Shown here: piece after piece, positions 11,650 through 23,415 of the stretch | Position numbering within the stretch: position 1 is the stretch's first letter | Layout of the letters: the number at the start of each line of letters is the position of its first letter | Assembly (NCBI GenBank): GCA_027886175.1 | Contig: JAJNNQ010000016.1 | Coordinates: 811,001-875,000, forward strand | Source of the DNA: Phylloscopus collybita | Taxonomy: Eukaryota; Chordata; Aves; Passeriformes; Phylloscopidae | Direction: 5' to 3' | DNA: 64,000 nucleotides | Program-made: the position numbers and the translations under genes | Notes under the pieces: generated by a model | Databases searched by the model: none | Told to the model about the DNA's origin: nothing | The model's input: only the letters and a program-made list of their open reading frames with translations

Positions 11650-14600
11650 GTAATCTTGGGTAAGGGTTCCTATATTAGGTAGAAAAAGCAAAGGTTTTTG
11701 AAATCTACAGGAGAATTTGCCAAGGGAAGATGGTTGGTACATTTAGTACATTCACAGTTGGACATTGTTCCTTATGGTTACCACCATCTTGTAGGGTTGA
11801 GGGATGATTTATTTGAGACTAAATTTAGTCTCAGTAGAAGAGGAAAATAGCAACAGTGCTGCGTGTTGGCCTCATGGAAGATAAGAGACCATACTTGTGA
11901 GATTCCCAGTAAAATGCTAGTGTGGCTCAGAATATTGAAGAACTAACTTCTGGTTATGATGTTATCTGAAAGAAATCTTCCATATACTTTTGCTTGGACT
12001 CTGGGAGGGAAACTGGATTTCTTTTCTTCTTCCTGATTAATTTTATCTCAAAAAATTAAAGATTTTTTTGTCACTTCCCTCACTGCTGTTTTCACGGTGA
12101 AAGATTTTTTGTGGTGTGAGTTGTATTAATATCTGCTTCTGCAGCAAATTGATATGGTCAGTGATAAATGCTACTAGGAAAAAACTAAGGGAAAGTAAAA
12201 GAGTTAAGATCTGTCTTGTAATTTTTTTTTCATCTTGATCTGTAGCAAATCTGTGTCAGTGGAAATACTGAAACTGGCTGCGTGTGCGGAAGAATGTATT
12301 TAGTTAATAGTTGGAATATTCACAATTTTAAAGTCTAACAATGGTGTAGTGAAAGTTGTCATTTCAGGAAAACTACTGGAGGGTTACATTTGCTTCTTTC
12401 CAAAGACAACTTTTCATCTTAATCTGCCGCTTCTGTGTGCAGAGTGAGTGCAGTGTAATGCATGGCAGCAGCAGCAGAGTTCTTCCCCCTGAGTTTCAGC
12501 TGTGCCAGCTCTGGGAATCCTTCCCATAACCCTGATCAACAGCTAATTCTAGCCCTTGGCTTTCATAGCTGGAGTTATTTGATGTTTCTGGAGCAGCAGA
12601 GGGGATGGTGCCTGCCTGTGAAGCAGGGCTTGGAGCTGAGCGAGCACAGGACTGGTGTTTCCAGCTGAGGGGGTGAGGGCTGCCCTGCCTGCCCGGGATC
12701 CCTGGAGCTGCTTCCTGCCCAGCACCTGCAGTGGTACCAGATCCCTGCTGCTGCCTGCGAGCTGCTTTTCTCTCAGGGGCAGCAGCCACTTCCATGCACT
12801 GGGAGTTTAACAAAATGTTTGGCAGAAGCCATGGCAGATTTTCCCTGTTGAGGGTGAGGAACTCTGTAGGAATTATCTAAGACCTTTGGTGTGGTGTTGA
12901 GGACTTGACCAGGTGATACTTCTGTGTGCAACAGCGATGTGCTTCCAGCAGCTTTTAAACTTAGTGCTTTGGGGGTGAAGTCCTTTAACTCCAACACACA
13001 GAAGTCTCATCTTTTGGTTCAAGTTAAACTCATCCAAAGCTGTTAATGAGTGTTTGCCCTGATTTACTGTGGTGAGTTTTTACCAAGTGAATTAAGTGCT
13101 GTGATTTGGATTAATTTTCAAGAGAATCCTAATGAATGCAAGCGCTCAGTGGCATGTACTTTATGCAGTGTCTAAGAAATTGTATCTGACTTGTTTTGAG
13201 TGCTCAAGTGGTGTCACAGCAGCATTTTTAGCATTTTGATATCTCAAATAGTGAGGCTAGTCTGAAATAGCCCTTCTGTTTGGAAAAAGTGTTTTTCTTC
13301 CAGATCTGGGGCGCAGTGTCTTGCTTATTGAAGCAACTTCAGTGGCACACTGTAGACTTTGTTGTATAGTTTATATTTCTGTACTGTTTTGCATAAGGCT
13401 ATGTAGTTGAGATAGAAGAAATGTAACTTGTATTAAAAGAATCCATCTGTAGATGTTGCTTTGGCAGATAATTTCAGTTAATGCTGGTGGCTCTTTTTCC
13501 TTGGCCGATTTTTCTTTACATCTGTGCTCTAAAATATTCTGTAGCAATATTGTTGCTAGCTTTTCTTGTCATTTACAAAACCCAGAGTGAGCACCTGAAC
13601 GTCTTGAGGACTGCTTACAAAACAGTGTCAATCTCCATAAGATTTGTAAATATCCTCGTGTCATTGTATCTTCTATGAAATTGGGTGAAATTGATAAAAT
13701 GTTGGCTTGCCCTGACCTTGTTTTCCGTTTAAGGTTTAAGGTTAACCGAAACATTTTGAAACTATTTCTTGTTGTATCTTTCCCTATACTAACTTGTTCT
13801 GAAAGGAAAAAAAACCCCCTCTATCTTTCCTTCCTGGATTTTACTTTTTTCTTTCTATCCTTCTCCATTATTTTTTTGCAATATTTTTTTTTGGTCTCTT
13901 CTTCCGCCCACTTTCATTGTTTTTACAATTTCTTTTGTAAGTGTATCCCTGTTTTAAATCCAATCTTTAACCTGTTTGCCCAATTATTATCTCACAAACA
14001 TGCTGGTTTGGAGATATTTATTCCTATTATCAGGCAGACCTGACTTCTGAGCAGAAGGGGCAGGTAGATGAAAGCTGGTGTCAAAGGCAGGGTGTTGGGA
14101 TATATAAAATGCTGCTGCTCTTTGGACACTGGCTGGTGTTCTTTCATCTGATGGCATCAGGAAGGTTTCAGTGTTCTAGTTTTGATTTCACTTGAGCCCA
14201 GCAGTAACATGAAATAGAAAAAAAAACCAGTGGAGGAAAAAAGTGAGAACTGTGTAGTGGGATAAGTTTCACAGTGCAGTAGTTAAGTTAAATTTCTTGC
14301 TTCTCTGCTAGATCTTGGCTATTAACTGTGGTCCCTGTGCTTTAGTTTCCTGCCAGCACTTGTACAACAGCATCATATTGCACTGCAAAAATAAGGAATT
14401 CTATTGCATGTGCCACCAGAGTCCGTATTTAAAGAAAAAGCAGAGGGGAGAAGGAGCAGCAACAGCATGATGTCGTACTGTTCTGTGTTTTAAGAGGTCC
14501 CTGCTGTTGAAATATTATTTAATGGAATTTGTCTCAGCTGGTTAATGACAAGCATATGTCAATCGAAATCTTCTCTTAACCTGAACAAAGGTTTAAATTA

Positions 14601-15355
14601 CATTTAGTTTGAGAGAAAATAAGAGTCTAGAGCCAGTTTTCAGTGGAGCTGTGATTCTCTTGTTCCTCATAACCTTGTTGGTCTCATTGCTGGGTCATTG
14701 CTCCTCTTTCACATTTACATCTGTGCTTGCTCAAGTTGTGTAGTCAGTAATGATTTTGTGATTATTCTTAGTTTTGCTTCTGACTTCCCCATTTGAAGTG
14801 GAGCTGACAGCAGGGTTAAGGAACGTGCTGGTTGAGATCATGGTCAGAATCATTTCAGTCTGTGCTGCTTTCCCCATTTGCAGGATGGTTTCACAGCACA
14901 AGGGTTTAGAAACTGAGTGCTATGGAAGCTGGCAGTGCTTGAAGGAAAGATAGACTACTGAGTGGTTTTAAAATTTTGATTCTCTCTTACTCGGGTAATA
15001 GGTAAAGCATTAGGGCCAGTTAGAAATAGGAAGAAATATTAGATGACATCTGAAGGGTTTTGTCACCACCAGCAAAATTACAGCTCGAAGATTGATGGAT
15101 TATCTTTTCCCTCCCTCTTTACTGTGACAATATAACAATAGAAAAGCAAGAACAGAAGCTTCTTTTTGAGTTTAAATATAACGGTTTAAATAAAACATTG
15201 CTTTTTTTTATTAGGAGGATTTGCAAAATACTGGAGAAGTATAAAGATAGTAGAATATATTCTAATGTGGGACAAACGTTTGGTGATAAACTGGGTATTT
15301 AATGTGTTCTTTTTAACGGTGTAGATTTTCATATGTTATTCTTATTGCTACAGAT

Positions 15356-15382
15356 ATGGTCCTGAACATCGCGAGCACATGA
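15356..15382 (+). promoter_or_regulatory. Upstream ORF 1 in the ERC1 leader (8 codons)
   Basis: The ATG begins two bases after the exon 2 acceptor. The frame closes at TGA 15380-15382 after eight codons. Its stop overlaps the start of upstream ORF 2 in an ATGA. Such a leader ORF would be expected to lower scanning to the main ATG (general knowledge). Use in this gene is inferred, not shown. Confidence 0.5.
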
Positions 15383-15420
15383 CTTCAGAGATGGACACCC
15401 GGCTCCGTTCCAGGTTGTGA
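15379..15420 (+). promoter_or_regulatory. Upstream ORF 2 in the ERC1 leader (13 codons)
   Basis: It starts in the ATGA overlap with upstream ORF 1, contains a second in-frame ATG at 15391, and ends at TGA 15418-15420. That is 101 bases before the ERC1 start codon, a spacing compatible with reinitiation. Confidence 0.5.
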
Positions 15421-15521
15421 TTGGCCTTAAGTTGACTTTACAAGCACTGAAGAGCTGAAGGGGAGTTGCGCGGTTGCCGATTTTTGCCGGTGTGATTGTT
15501 GCCTGCCAGCCCGGGTGCAGC

Positions 15522-16190
15522 ATGTACGGCAGCGCCCGTTCCGTGGGCAAGGCGGAGCCCAGCACGCAGAGCCCGGGCCGCTCCCCGCGCCTGCCGCGCT
15601 CGCCGCGCCTGGGCCACCGCCGCACCAACAGCACCGGGGGCAGCTCGGGCAGCGGCGCCGCGGCCGGCGGCGGCAAAACCCTTTCCATGGAGAACATCCA
15701 GTCCTTGAACGCTGCCTACGCCACGTCCGGCCCCATGTACCTGAGCGACCACGAGAACGTGGGCGCCGACACCCCCAAGAGCACCATGACGCTGGGCCGC
15801 TCGGGGGGCCGGCTGCCTTACGGCGTCCGCATGACCGCCATGGGCAGCAGCCCCAACATCGCCACCAGCGGCGTGGCCAGCGACACCATCGCCTTCGGAG
15901 AGCACCACCTGCCCCCGGTGAGCATGGCCTCCACCGTGCCTCACTCGCTGCGCCAGGCCAGGGACAACACCATCATGGACCTGCAGACGCAGCTCAAGGA
16001 GGTGCTGAGGGAGAACGATCTGCTCCGCAAGGATGTGGAGGTGAAGGAGAGCAAGCTGAGTTCTTCCATGAACAGCATCAAGACCTTCTGGAGTCCTGAG
16101 CTCAAAAAGGAGAGAGCTCTGAGGAAGGATGAAGCTTCAAAAATCACCATTTGGAAGGAGCAGTACAGAGTTCTGCAAGAAGAAAACCAG
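15522..16190 (+). CDS. ERC1: ERC1 (ELKS/CAST1), coding exon 2, codons 1-223
   Basis: ERC1 is a large coiled-coil scaffold. It organises presynaptic active zones with RIM, liprin-alpha and bassoon, captures RAB6 carriers at the cell cortex, and serves as a regulatory partner of IKK. The N-terminus MYGSARSVGK is the ERC1 form; the paralogue ERC2 differs from residue 7 on. Residues 20-34 are a basic SPR-rich stretch, and residues 38-51 a Gly/Ser/Ala linker. Residues 52-115 include the conserved TLSMENIQSLNAAYATSG and MGSSPNI motifs. From about residue 141 a heptad-like coiled coil begins and opens the CAST domain. The ATG is chosen because it matches the family start, has A at -3, and follows an in-frame TGA at 15456; +4 is T, so the context is only moderate. 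The exon ends in ENQ at a CAG/GTTTGT donor, phase 0. Read-through would stop at 16218-16220. Vertebrate ERC1 is about 1,100 residues, so this is the N-terminal fifth. Confidence 0.96.
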
Positions 16191-16220
16191 GTTTGTCAGC
16201 TAATGTCACTGCTGTGTTAG

Positions 16221-18990
16221 TGTGGTAGCGTGATTAAATGACTTTAAAAAACTTGCACGTTCCACTTAAACAGTTAAATTAGATTGGTGCTTTCCTTGGG
16301 TAATTGATGTGGGTAAGATGTGTTTTCAACTTGCAAGCCTGTTTTCAGATGCTTCTTGTCTTCTAAACTACTCGGAGTGCTCGTTTTTCCTTGGATGTCA
16401 TGTGCAATTTTTTCCCCTAGGACTGATGGTAACCACTCGGTTTCCTTTCAGAAGTATTTATTCTGTTCATAATTAATATTTCTGTGCTGTTTACCTCTTG
16501 AAGTGCTCTCTGAGATGCAGAATGTACTAACTGCTGACCCCCAGTGTAACTCACTGTTGCTGAATGTTGACAGGTTGCCACTAAAAACAAGGTTAAAGTT
16601 ACTGGTATTTAGAGCTAAACCCTCCAGACCTGCAGTTTTCACAAACAGATGTAAATTGTTTTCTTGGCTACATTTAAATAACACCGTTTAATACATGCTT
16701 GTTATTTTTTTGCCATAAACTGTGCATATCTTGTTATGCAACTATCCTAAAGCACCCTGCAGGTTTTTTTGTAGTGGTCTAGCCAGTCACAGAATAGGCA
16801 GAAGAACAGGGATTCTCAGGTGTCTAGGTCTTTGGTCTTGTGCATCTTAAAAGCATCTCCAAATTAAAATAAAACTCAGGGGCTGGTTAAAATTGAGGTG
16901 CATTTGTAGTCAGCTCTGCTGATTAAAAGCTTTCTTGAAGTTCTCCCACCTAGACCTACATATTGCTACCTTAGTCCTGAAGTAAATATTTATCTTTGAA
17001 TGAGTGTCCACCTGTTTAGTTTCTGGCCAGATGTGAGTTCAGCACCTCTCTGGACTGTCAGGTAAAAAAACCTCACTATTCTTATGGAAAACAGAGCCAG
17101 TGTCCCACTCCAGAAGATCCCTGCAATGCCAGTCAGCTTTCATCATGACAAAATCACTTTGCCTGTTGAGCTTTTAAAGTATCCAAACACATTTAATGAA
17201 AGTTTCCATAATTCAAATGTGACCATGTTCTTGTAGCTTTTTTATAGTTTCTATTTTGGGCAATGCTTTTTGTAAGATTGCTCTAGGAGGTGAGGGGGAG
17301 AGGGGAGTGCTGGAGGAAAAGGGTAATGCTGGTAGTGCTTGTTGCACTCTACTTCCAGGTAGCCTGTCTGAAATAGTAAATTACTTTTGGTTAGTGATTA
17401 GTCTGCTACACTGAACCTGTCTGCAATTTTCTTCTCACTTTTTAAAGAGCTTGAGTTGAAGAAAATAAGTTGCTTTTCCTGAGATAGTAGGAAATCATTT
17501 AATGAACTTGTCATTTAGCTTTATAGCTGTATTCTTACCAAATGGTAAATATCACAACATGGGACTTGTTAAGGTGTGTGACATTCTTTTAAGAATTTTA
17601 AGAACTCTTTGGAATCAGGAAATTGGAATCTTGGAATGCAGGAAACCTGAAGTTAAATTATTTTAATTGCAAAGGTAGAATTTCTTTACAAGCAGTAATG
17701 TAATAAAAATTTTAGTTGTAGTGGTGCAGTACCAGGATAACAAATATCTGGAATACCAATCACTCAACTTTTCTGGTGTTCTTTGTATTTCATTTGCAGG
17801 TAAGGCTTTTAATTCTTAAATTCTTTTCATTTTTGGCCCTGTTTTCATATTGAAGAGACGGTCTTGGAATACAATAACATTTTTTCTGAAATCAGTTTTG
17901 ACATTTGAGGATGCTTTGGAAATCTTGCAAGAAAAATGCCATGAATGTATGGTTTAGAATGGATTAAGCAATTACTGAATATGAGTACGTTAGAGAACAG
18001 TGATTTCCCTATCTTAGATTTTTTTCTTTGTCTTTCCTTTATCCCCTAATTAAACATTTACAGATATTTCTAGGCTGCTGTTCTCTAGGCAATCACTGTA
18101 ATTACTACCACACTGGTAGAATTGTATAACTTTGGTCCAAAAGTAAGAAGGGTGCATTTTAAAAGCAAAGGGATATTATTGCATTGAGCTGTAAAAACTA
18201 AGAATGCTAATTAATAGCATTACAGTTAGCTAACAGTGTGTTCTAATTAAATTCTGAATTCATTGTGTCTTCTATAGCCTTTTGGAGTTGGTCACTTCAG
18301 CCCTTCATGTGGAAGATCAGTTTAATAGGATTTTCTGTAATTAAACAGACTTCTCTGTTTAGACTCTGAACCAGGAATTTCCCAGATCTGTTGGGGGACC
18401 AGAAAATATCTTCATTTCCCCTTCAGCCTCCTTCTAAAATGAGTTCCAGTATAATTGCAGGAACTGGAGTTTTAGACTTAATCATGAGTATTTCAGCACA
18501 TCACTTTAAAAAAGGCTTCTTACACGTGCTTTCTATAAAGTTTCTCTCAGTTGTATTGTTAAAAATGGGCTCAGCTCATGGAGCCAAGGTGCTGGCTGAC
18601 TCATGCCATTATCTGATAGTCATCTCAATCTCTTTCCTGTGGTCAAGGCTCTTGTTCCTCTACACGAACAACGTGATTGTCCCTGATTGTATTGCTGTTC
18701 TTGTCACCTCAGCTTGAGTGATTGAATCGCTCTTTGGGTTTGGGAGTTGTTAAAAGTACCTGAAACTGTGAGCCCCGGTTGACTGCTGTGTTGAGCCTTC
18801 TGTGAGTAAATGCCCCGGTGTCTCTGAGTTTTCCTGTTTCTTGGGAGCGTGTACAAATAAATGCATTGCTTATTGATTTCCAGGAAGTTTTCTGGGTCCG
18901 GTGAAGCTCAGAGAATGAGTGAGGAGATTAAAGACCGTGCTACCTGTCCTGAGGCAGTCACAGCCTTGTGATTGTCCTCTGAGGGCAGTA
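16221..18990. other. Intron 2 segment without recognised features
   Basis: AT-rich unique sequence. Open frames are short (at most about 108 codons) and resemble nothing known. No repeat family was recognised. Confidence 0.6.
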
Positions 18991-18994
18991 GGTA

Positions 18995-19405
18995 TACAAT
19001 CCTGAGAATGCCATGCTCATGCTTGTGGGGAGACAGGCAGAGATGCTGCTGAGGGCAGTCTCCCCTCTGTGATAATTACACCTGTGTTAATTATCCACGA
19101 GTGGGAACAGCCTTGCCCTCACAGCCATGGGGGTGATACAGAGTGAGGGAGCTGGGCAGGGTCAGTTGGAGGCTGCTGGCTGTGCTGGGCAGAGCAGGGA
19201 CAGGAGGTGGTGCCAGGGCCAGCAAAGGTGAGTGAGCTGCTGTACCTGGGACAGACAGGGACAGGCAGTGGTGACAGGGACAGGAAGGAGAGCCAGAGCC
19301 AGAGCTGTGTTACAGAGAAAAGGTATGGGAGACTCTAGAATAACAAGGTGCTGATGCTTGAAGCCTGCTGATGATGCTAAGGAAGCACCTGGAGTGCAGT
19401 GTCCG
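18995..19405 (-). repeat. Dispersed repeat copy B, inverted relative to copy A
   Basis: Its reverse complement aligns in order with 7930-8395 in intron 1, with long identical blocks such as 19099-19120 and 19345-19366. It contains a near-palindrome, GATAATTA...TTAATTATC, at 19071-19095 and a GC-rich section of GACAGGGACAGG words at about 19249-19290. The family is not identified. It lies about 2.8 kb downstream of exon 2, while copy A lies about 7 kb upstream of it. Confidence 0.75.
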
Positions 19406-19409
19406 TGTC

Positions 19410-22400
19410 GACTGCCACATACTGACTGTGCCATGTGCTCTCTGTAGCTCTCAGTCCTGCAGGCTTGCCCAGCTGGGCTCTTTCCCCAGTTGTGGTGCAG
19501 CACAGCTGGGTTCATCAGCTGCTCTGAGCAAATGCTACAGCTGGGGGGTGGAGCTTTATTTTCATCCTTTGTTACTGATCCTGAAGAGACAGAAAATGCT
19601 TTCTTTTCAGCAACGGGGAATCTCATTGAAAGCTCACTTTGAAGAGCTCAAAACTAAACGTGGAAAGTATTCCTGTAGTTAACACGGACTCTTGGAAACA
19701 GACAGTTTTCAGTGCAGTGTGGGTGAGTTAACCAATCATTCTTTGCAAGATGCCCAGAGGAGAGTGCAAATGATTGCTCAATTATGCAAACCCATGCATA
19801 TTCAAGGAGGAATTGATGAAACCAGTAAACAGGAGCTTGGTTTTGGCATGGTATCACTCTCCTCAGCATGCTTTAGTGGGAGCTGTATTTTTCTGAGTTG
19901 AAAAATATTTTTTTTTAGTGTGTGTGGTTTAAAGTTTCCCTGGAAACCTCTTCATCAGAAGCCAGAAGAGGAAAGGAAAGACAGTGAGTATGTTTTGCAC
20001 GACAGATAGAAATAATTTGCCTAAACACTGGGCAGTGGTGGGGTGCTGTGAAACTCAAGGACAAAGGAATTCCTCTCAGTTGAAACTTGCTTATGACAAG
20101 GTGGTTGTGCCTTAAAATAAGTAGTGCAATGCAAATTTGATGTCTAACGCCCTGCATTGAAATTTCCCACATTTGGCTGATCTGCTTTTAAGATCAGATT
20201 TATGTTTTAGCTAAAACAGTGTGGTACTGCTGAAAACATCTTTTTACTTTGATGCATTTCTGTGGTCTTCTTGTGGCTGGAGACCTTGGATGTCTGAGTC
20301 AGAGAGTTTAACCAAGAAAATATTTCTGAAAGGAATTTCACCTGGCTTGGGGTAAGCACTTGAAGAACATTGTACTTAATTGTGATGGATGTATTCCAGC
20401 ATTTCACCAGTGTTCTCCAGAGTCAGAAGTAGTTTCCATTTCTTTGTAGTGTGTAATGAGCATCTCACTTTCAAAAATGTAGTTGTCCATGTGTTAACCT
20501 CTTAAAAGCATTGGGTGCTGCTGTTATGAGACTGGCAGAGCTTCTAATGAGTACATTCGTTCTCTGAAAATCAGATTGATTCTCACTTCATTGCTTTGTT
20601 TTGTTTTTTTTTTTTCAATTATGTATTATAGAAATTTTTGGTATGTCTTAGTGCTGTGTTATTCTATTACTAGCCCCATTTCTGAGTTGGTTATTAGCTG
20701 ATAGAAAACAAAGCTTTCTTCCATTCTGGGTGTTTAATTGTGCAATATATGGTTCCATAGGCATTGCTTTAAGGCATTCTCTGTATCCCAGAGCATTGCA
20801 TTTAAATGATTTCTTCACTGGCAGATGCCTGTTGGTTCTCTAGAATTCTGCCAGCTTTAAGGTTCATTCTGTCTTTCCCCAGCTGCAGCATTAAATTATA
20901 ATTCAATTCTCTTTCAGAATAACTCAAAACTACCCCCTCAAGAGTGCTTGGTATCTGAAGCATTTATCAAGTCGCAGCACTTTTAAGGACCTCGGAAATT
21001 GTCATGTGATCACCCAAGGGAACACCCTGTGTTCTGTTTTTTTTTCAATTCTGTAAGGAAATAAAACAAGACTTTTTGTGGTTATCTATATTCCCCAGGG
21101 CTCCTTTTGTCCTGTGTTTCCTATCCTAGAGGTAGGATCTAATACCTTGGGTTGCTTTGAGCTGTAGCATAGGCTGAACAGCTGCTCTCCACTTGATCCA
21201 CTAAACATTTAAGAGGAATTGTACCTAAAAAGCAGCTTGGACTGAAACAGGTGATGTCAGTGGTGCTGTTGAATTTAGTAGTTTAACTGTGCTTTTTTTG
21301 CTGTTCAGCTGGAGCAGGGATTACTTCAAATTCTGCAGAACTTAGAGCAGACTCTTTCTGCTATAATTCTTTCTCTAGTATAAAAGAATACTAGACTGTC
21401 CAGAAAGAACACTAGTCTGTCCAGATGTTAGACTCCTAACTAGGGTGGCAGTGTGTTATTCCACCATTTAGTGTTTCTATTCCTGAAAAGTCTTGTCTGT
21501 AATGCTGTATTTCTCTGGGAGCCATTGCTCCTTTCAGCACTGTCCTATTTGTGGTGGTTGAGTTAGTAATCTTTCCTTTAAGTGTTCTTGCTTTCTAAAG
21601 GATGAACTAGGTAGCTTGAAACTGTGTAAGGCTTCCTCTTTCCTAGTCACCCAGTGAACAGTTAGCAGTGATGGATGATGGCAGTAGTGCAGAGGTGTTC
21701 CTACATTATAGGTAATTCCTGCTGATGTTACAGCTTTCCAGTGCCAAATCCAGCATTCTCATGTGTCAGCCTTACTCTACCTGCTATTGATTTAAGTAGA
21801 ATGGAGAGGAGCACTTCAGATGAAAGTGCCAGGCCATGAAAAAAAGGTTGTAGTTGTGCTGGTCTTGTGCTCATCTTTCAGGTATGCCTCCAGGAGCAAA
21901 AACTGAAAACAGCTTTTCTTAAACTCTTTTCAATTTGAAGCCTCAGAGATTTGGAGATGGTCAGCAGAGTGGGCCACTATGAGTAAACTGTTAGTTTGAA
22001 AGGATAGGGTTTTTTTCAGCAAAGTAGATTTCTAGGATGCTGTTAACAGTCCATTTAATTCTTATACATTAGTAAGACAGAGGAACTTTTGTATTAGGGA
22101 TAAATATTTGTATATATGTATACTCTGAGATAAAAGCTAGAGAGCAAAAGAGTTTAGAGGGGGCATTTCTGTACTCTGAAAGTAGTGAGTGTGTTGGGTA
22201 ACTCGTGAAGAGCACTCAGGCCAGCTATCTGAACTAGTCATTGAAGAAAGAAACACTGTGAAATGACACTTTAGGCTCAGCTGGCTGGGGAGGAATAAGG
22301 GAATAAACCTGGTAATGCTCTAGATGTTCCAGTATAAAACTCCTTTGAATATATTTTCTGTATACCCTCATGTTTGGGGGACACAGTGAAACAGCACTGT

Positions 22401-23300
22401 TTCCAGTAGTGATTTGTGGTGATTTGAGATGCTTGACAGAAATCAGATTACAACTGCTTGCCAGCAGGTAGCATAGCTATTGAGGATTACACTTTTCTCC
22501 TTGAATGGATAAGGCTTTGTAGTTCTTCCATATAATTTGTTGAACACACAGAAAAATGGCTGCATCTGCTAAATGTAGTGGATCATCATTATATCTCCAT
22601 TTTTCGTCTGAAGATAACAATCAGTAGACCTTGAAAAGAAAATCTTTTCAGCAAAACTCAGTTTCATAACCCACAAGGTCTACATAATTATGTTTTTGTG
22701 TAATATTTTCAGATTGATATTGGTTCTCTTGGAAAGGTCAGAGTCACCATCTGTAGTGGAAAAAATACAAGGACAAAGTGTATTTCGTTTCCTTCTGGGG
22801 TGATACCAGTTGTTCTGTCTAAGTGGTTTGCTGAGTGCTTGCAGAGCAGCACCTTGGACTGTGAAGCAGAAAGGGGGTGTTTGATAATACTGGCAGCCTT
22901 GAGAAGCAGGTTTTGCAAAGTGCCATTGGAACTGAGACATCTTAGTAAATCACAAAAAAACTCCTTGATTTAGTGATGGTTTTGCTTCCAAAGAGTATTA
23001 ATAGCCTGTTTTTCCTTAATTGTCCTGAGAGAACTTTACTTTTTTTTATATTAATAACATTGGATTAAACACTAAAAACTTCTGTACTGTTTGGGGGAAA
23101 TTGAGGCTTTCCAATATACATCATGTTTTGCACTTGCTAAGGCAGTCTTGCCACTTAAACCATAAAGAAAAGAAAGGAAGGCTCTTCTGTCAATATCAAG
23201 ATCAATATTTAAAGACCTTTCTTGATAATCCAAATTTTTATCAGTTGACTTCCGTTAAGAAAGCTGCCTTATGGATTCACCCTAAGAAGAGATTGTATTC
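19410..23300. other. Intron 2 segment without recognised features
   Basis: Ordinary AT-rich intronic DNA. At about 21390-21425 two imperfect copies of ACTAG(A/T)CTGTCCAG lie about 25 bases apart. No coding signal was seen. Confidence 0.55.
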
Positions 23301-23305
23301 TTTAA

Positions 23306-23415
23306 AGAAAAAAAACAACCCACAACACCCCAAACAAACTACTCTCCCCACAAAAACCCCAACCCAAACCCCAAAACCAACCAATCAAAAAAAGAACCCC
23401 CAACCCCACAAAAGC
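23306..23415. repeat. A/C-only low-complexity tract with G-quadruplex pattern on the minus strand
   Basis: About 110 bases almost free of G and T, made of CCCCAAAA/AACC words. C-runs at 23346-23349, 23357-23360, 23363-23365 and 23369-23372 give four G-runs on the minus strand with loops of 3, 2 and 7 bases. That meets the usual G-quadruplex pattern. In the ERC1 transcript the tract is C/A-rich. Confidence 0.8.

Larger units (their letters stand above)
4846..15353 (+). other. ERC1: ERC1 intron 1
   Basis: This intron of about 10.5 kb opens with GTGAGG and closes with a moderate pyrimidine tract and TACAG. Its first 500 bases are the downstream half of the CpG island. The rest is unremarkable AT-richer sequence, apart from a strong unused splice-acceptor cluster near 6930-7110, a short minisatellite at 8093-8205 inside a dispersed repeat (7930-8395), a T-run at 11632-11649, and a pyrimidine-rich stretch at about 13800-13945. 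No CR1 or LTR copy was recognised, and no ORF in it resembles a protein. Confidence 0.8.
15354..15521 (+). other. ERC1: ERC1 exon 2, 5'-UTR part
   Basis: The acceptor TTGCTACAG ends at 15353. The leader then runs 168 bases to the start codon at 15522. It contains three upstream ATGs at 15356, 15379 and 15391, forming two short overlapping upstream ORFs. A stop in frame with ERC1 (TGA at 15456-15458) lies upstream of the ATG and excludes an N-terminal extension within this exon. Confidence 0.85.

Noticed and set aside
15474..15521. In-frame upstream TTG start that would add 16 residues to ERC1
   Set aside because: The ATG at 15522 matches the conserved ERC1 N-terminus exactly, and the upstream residues have no counterpart in the family.
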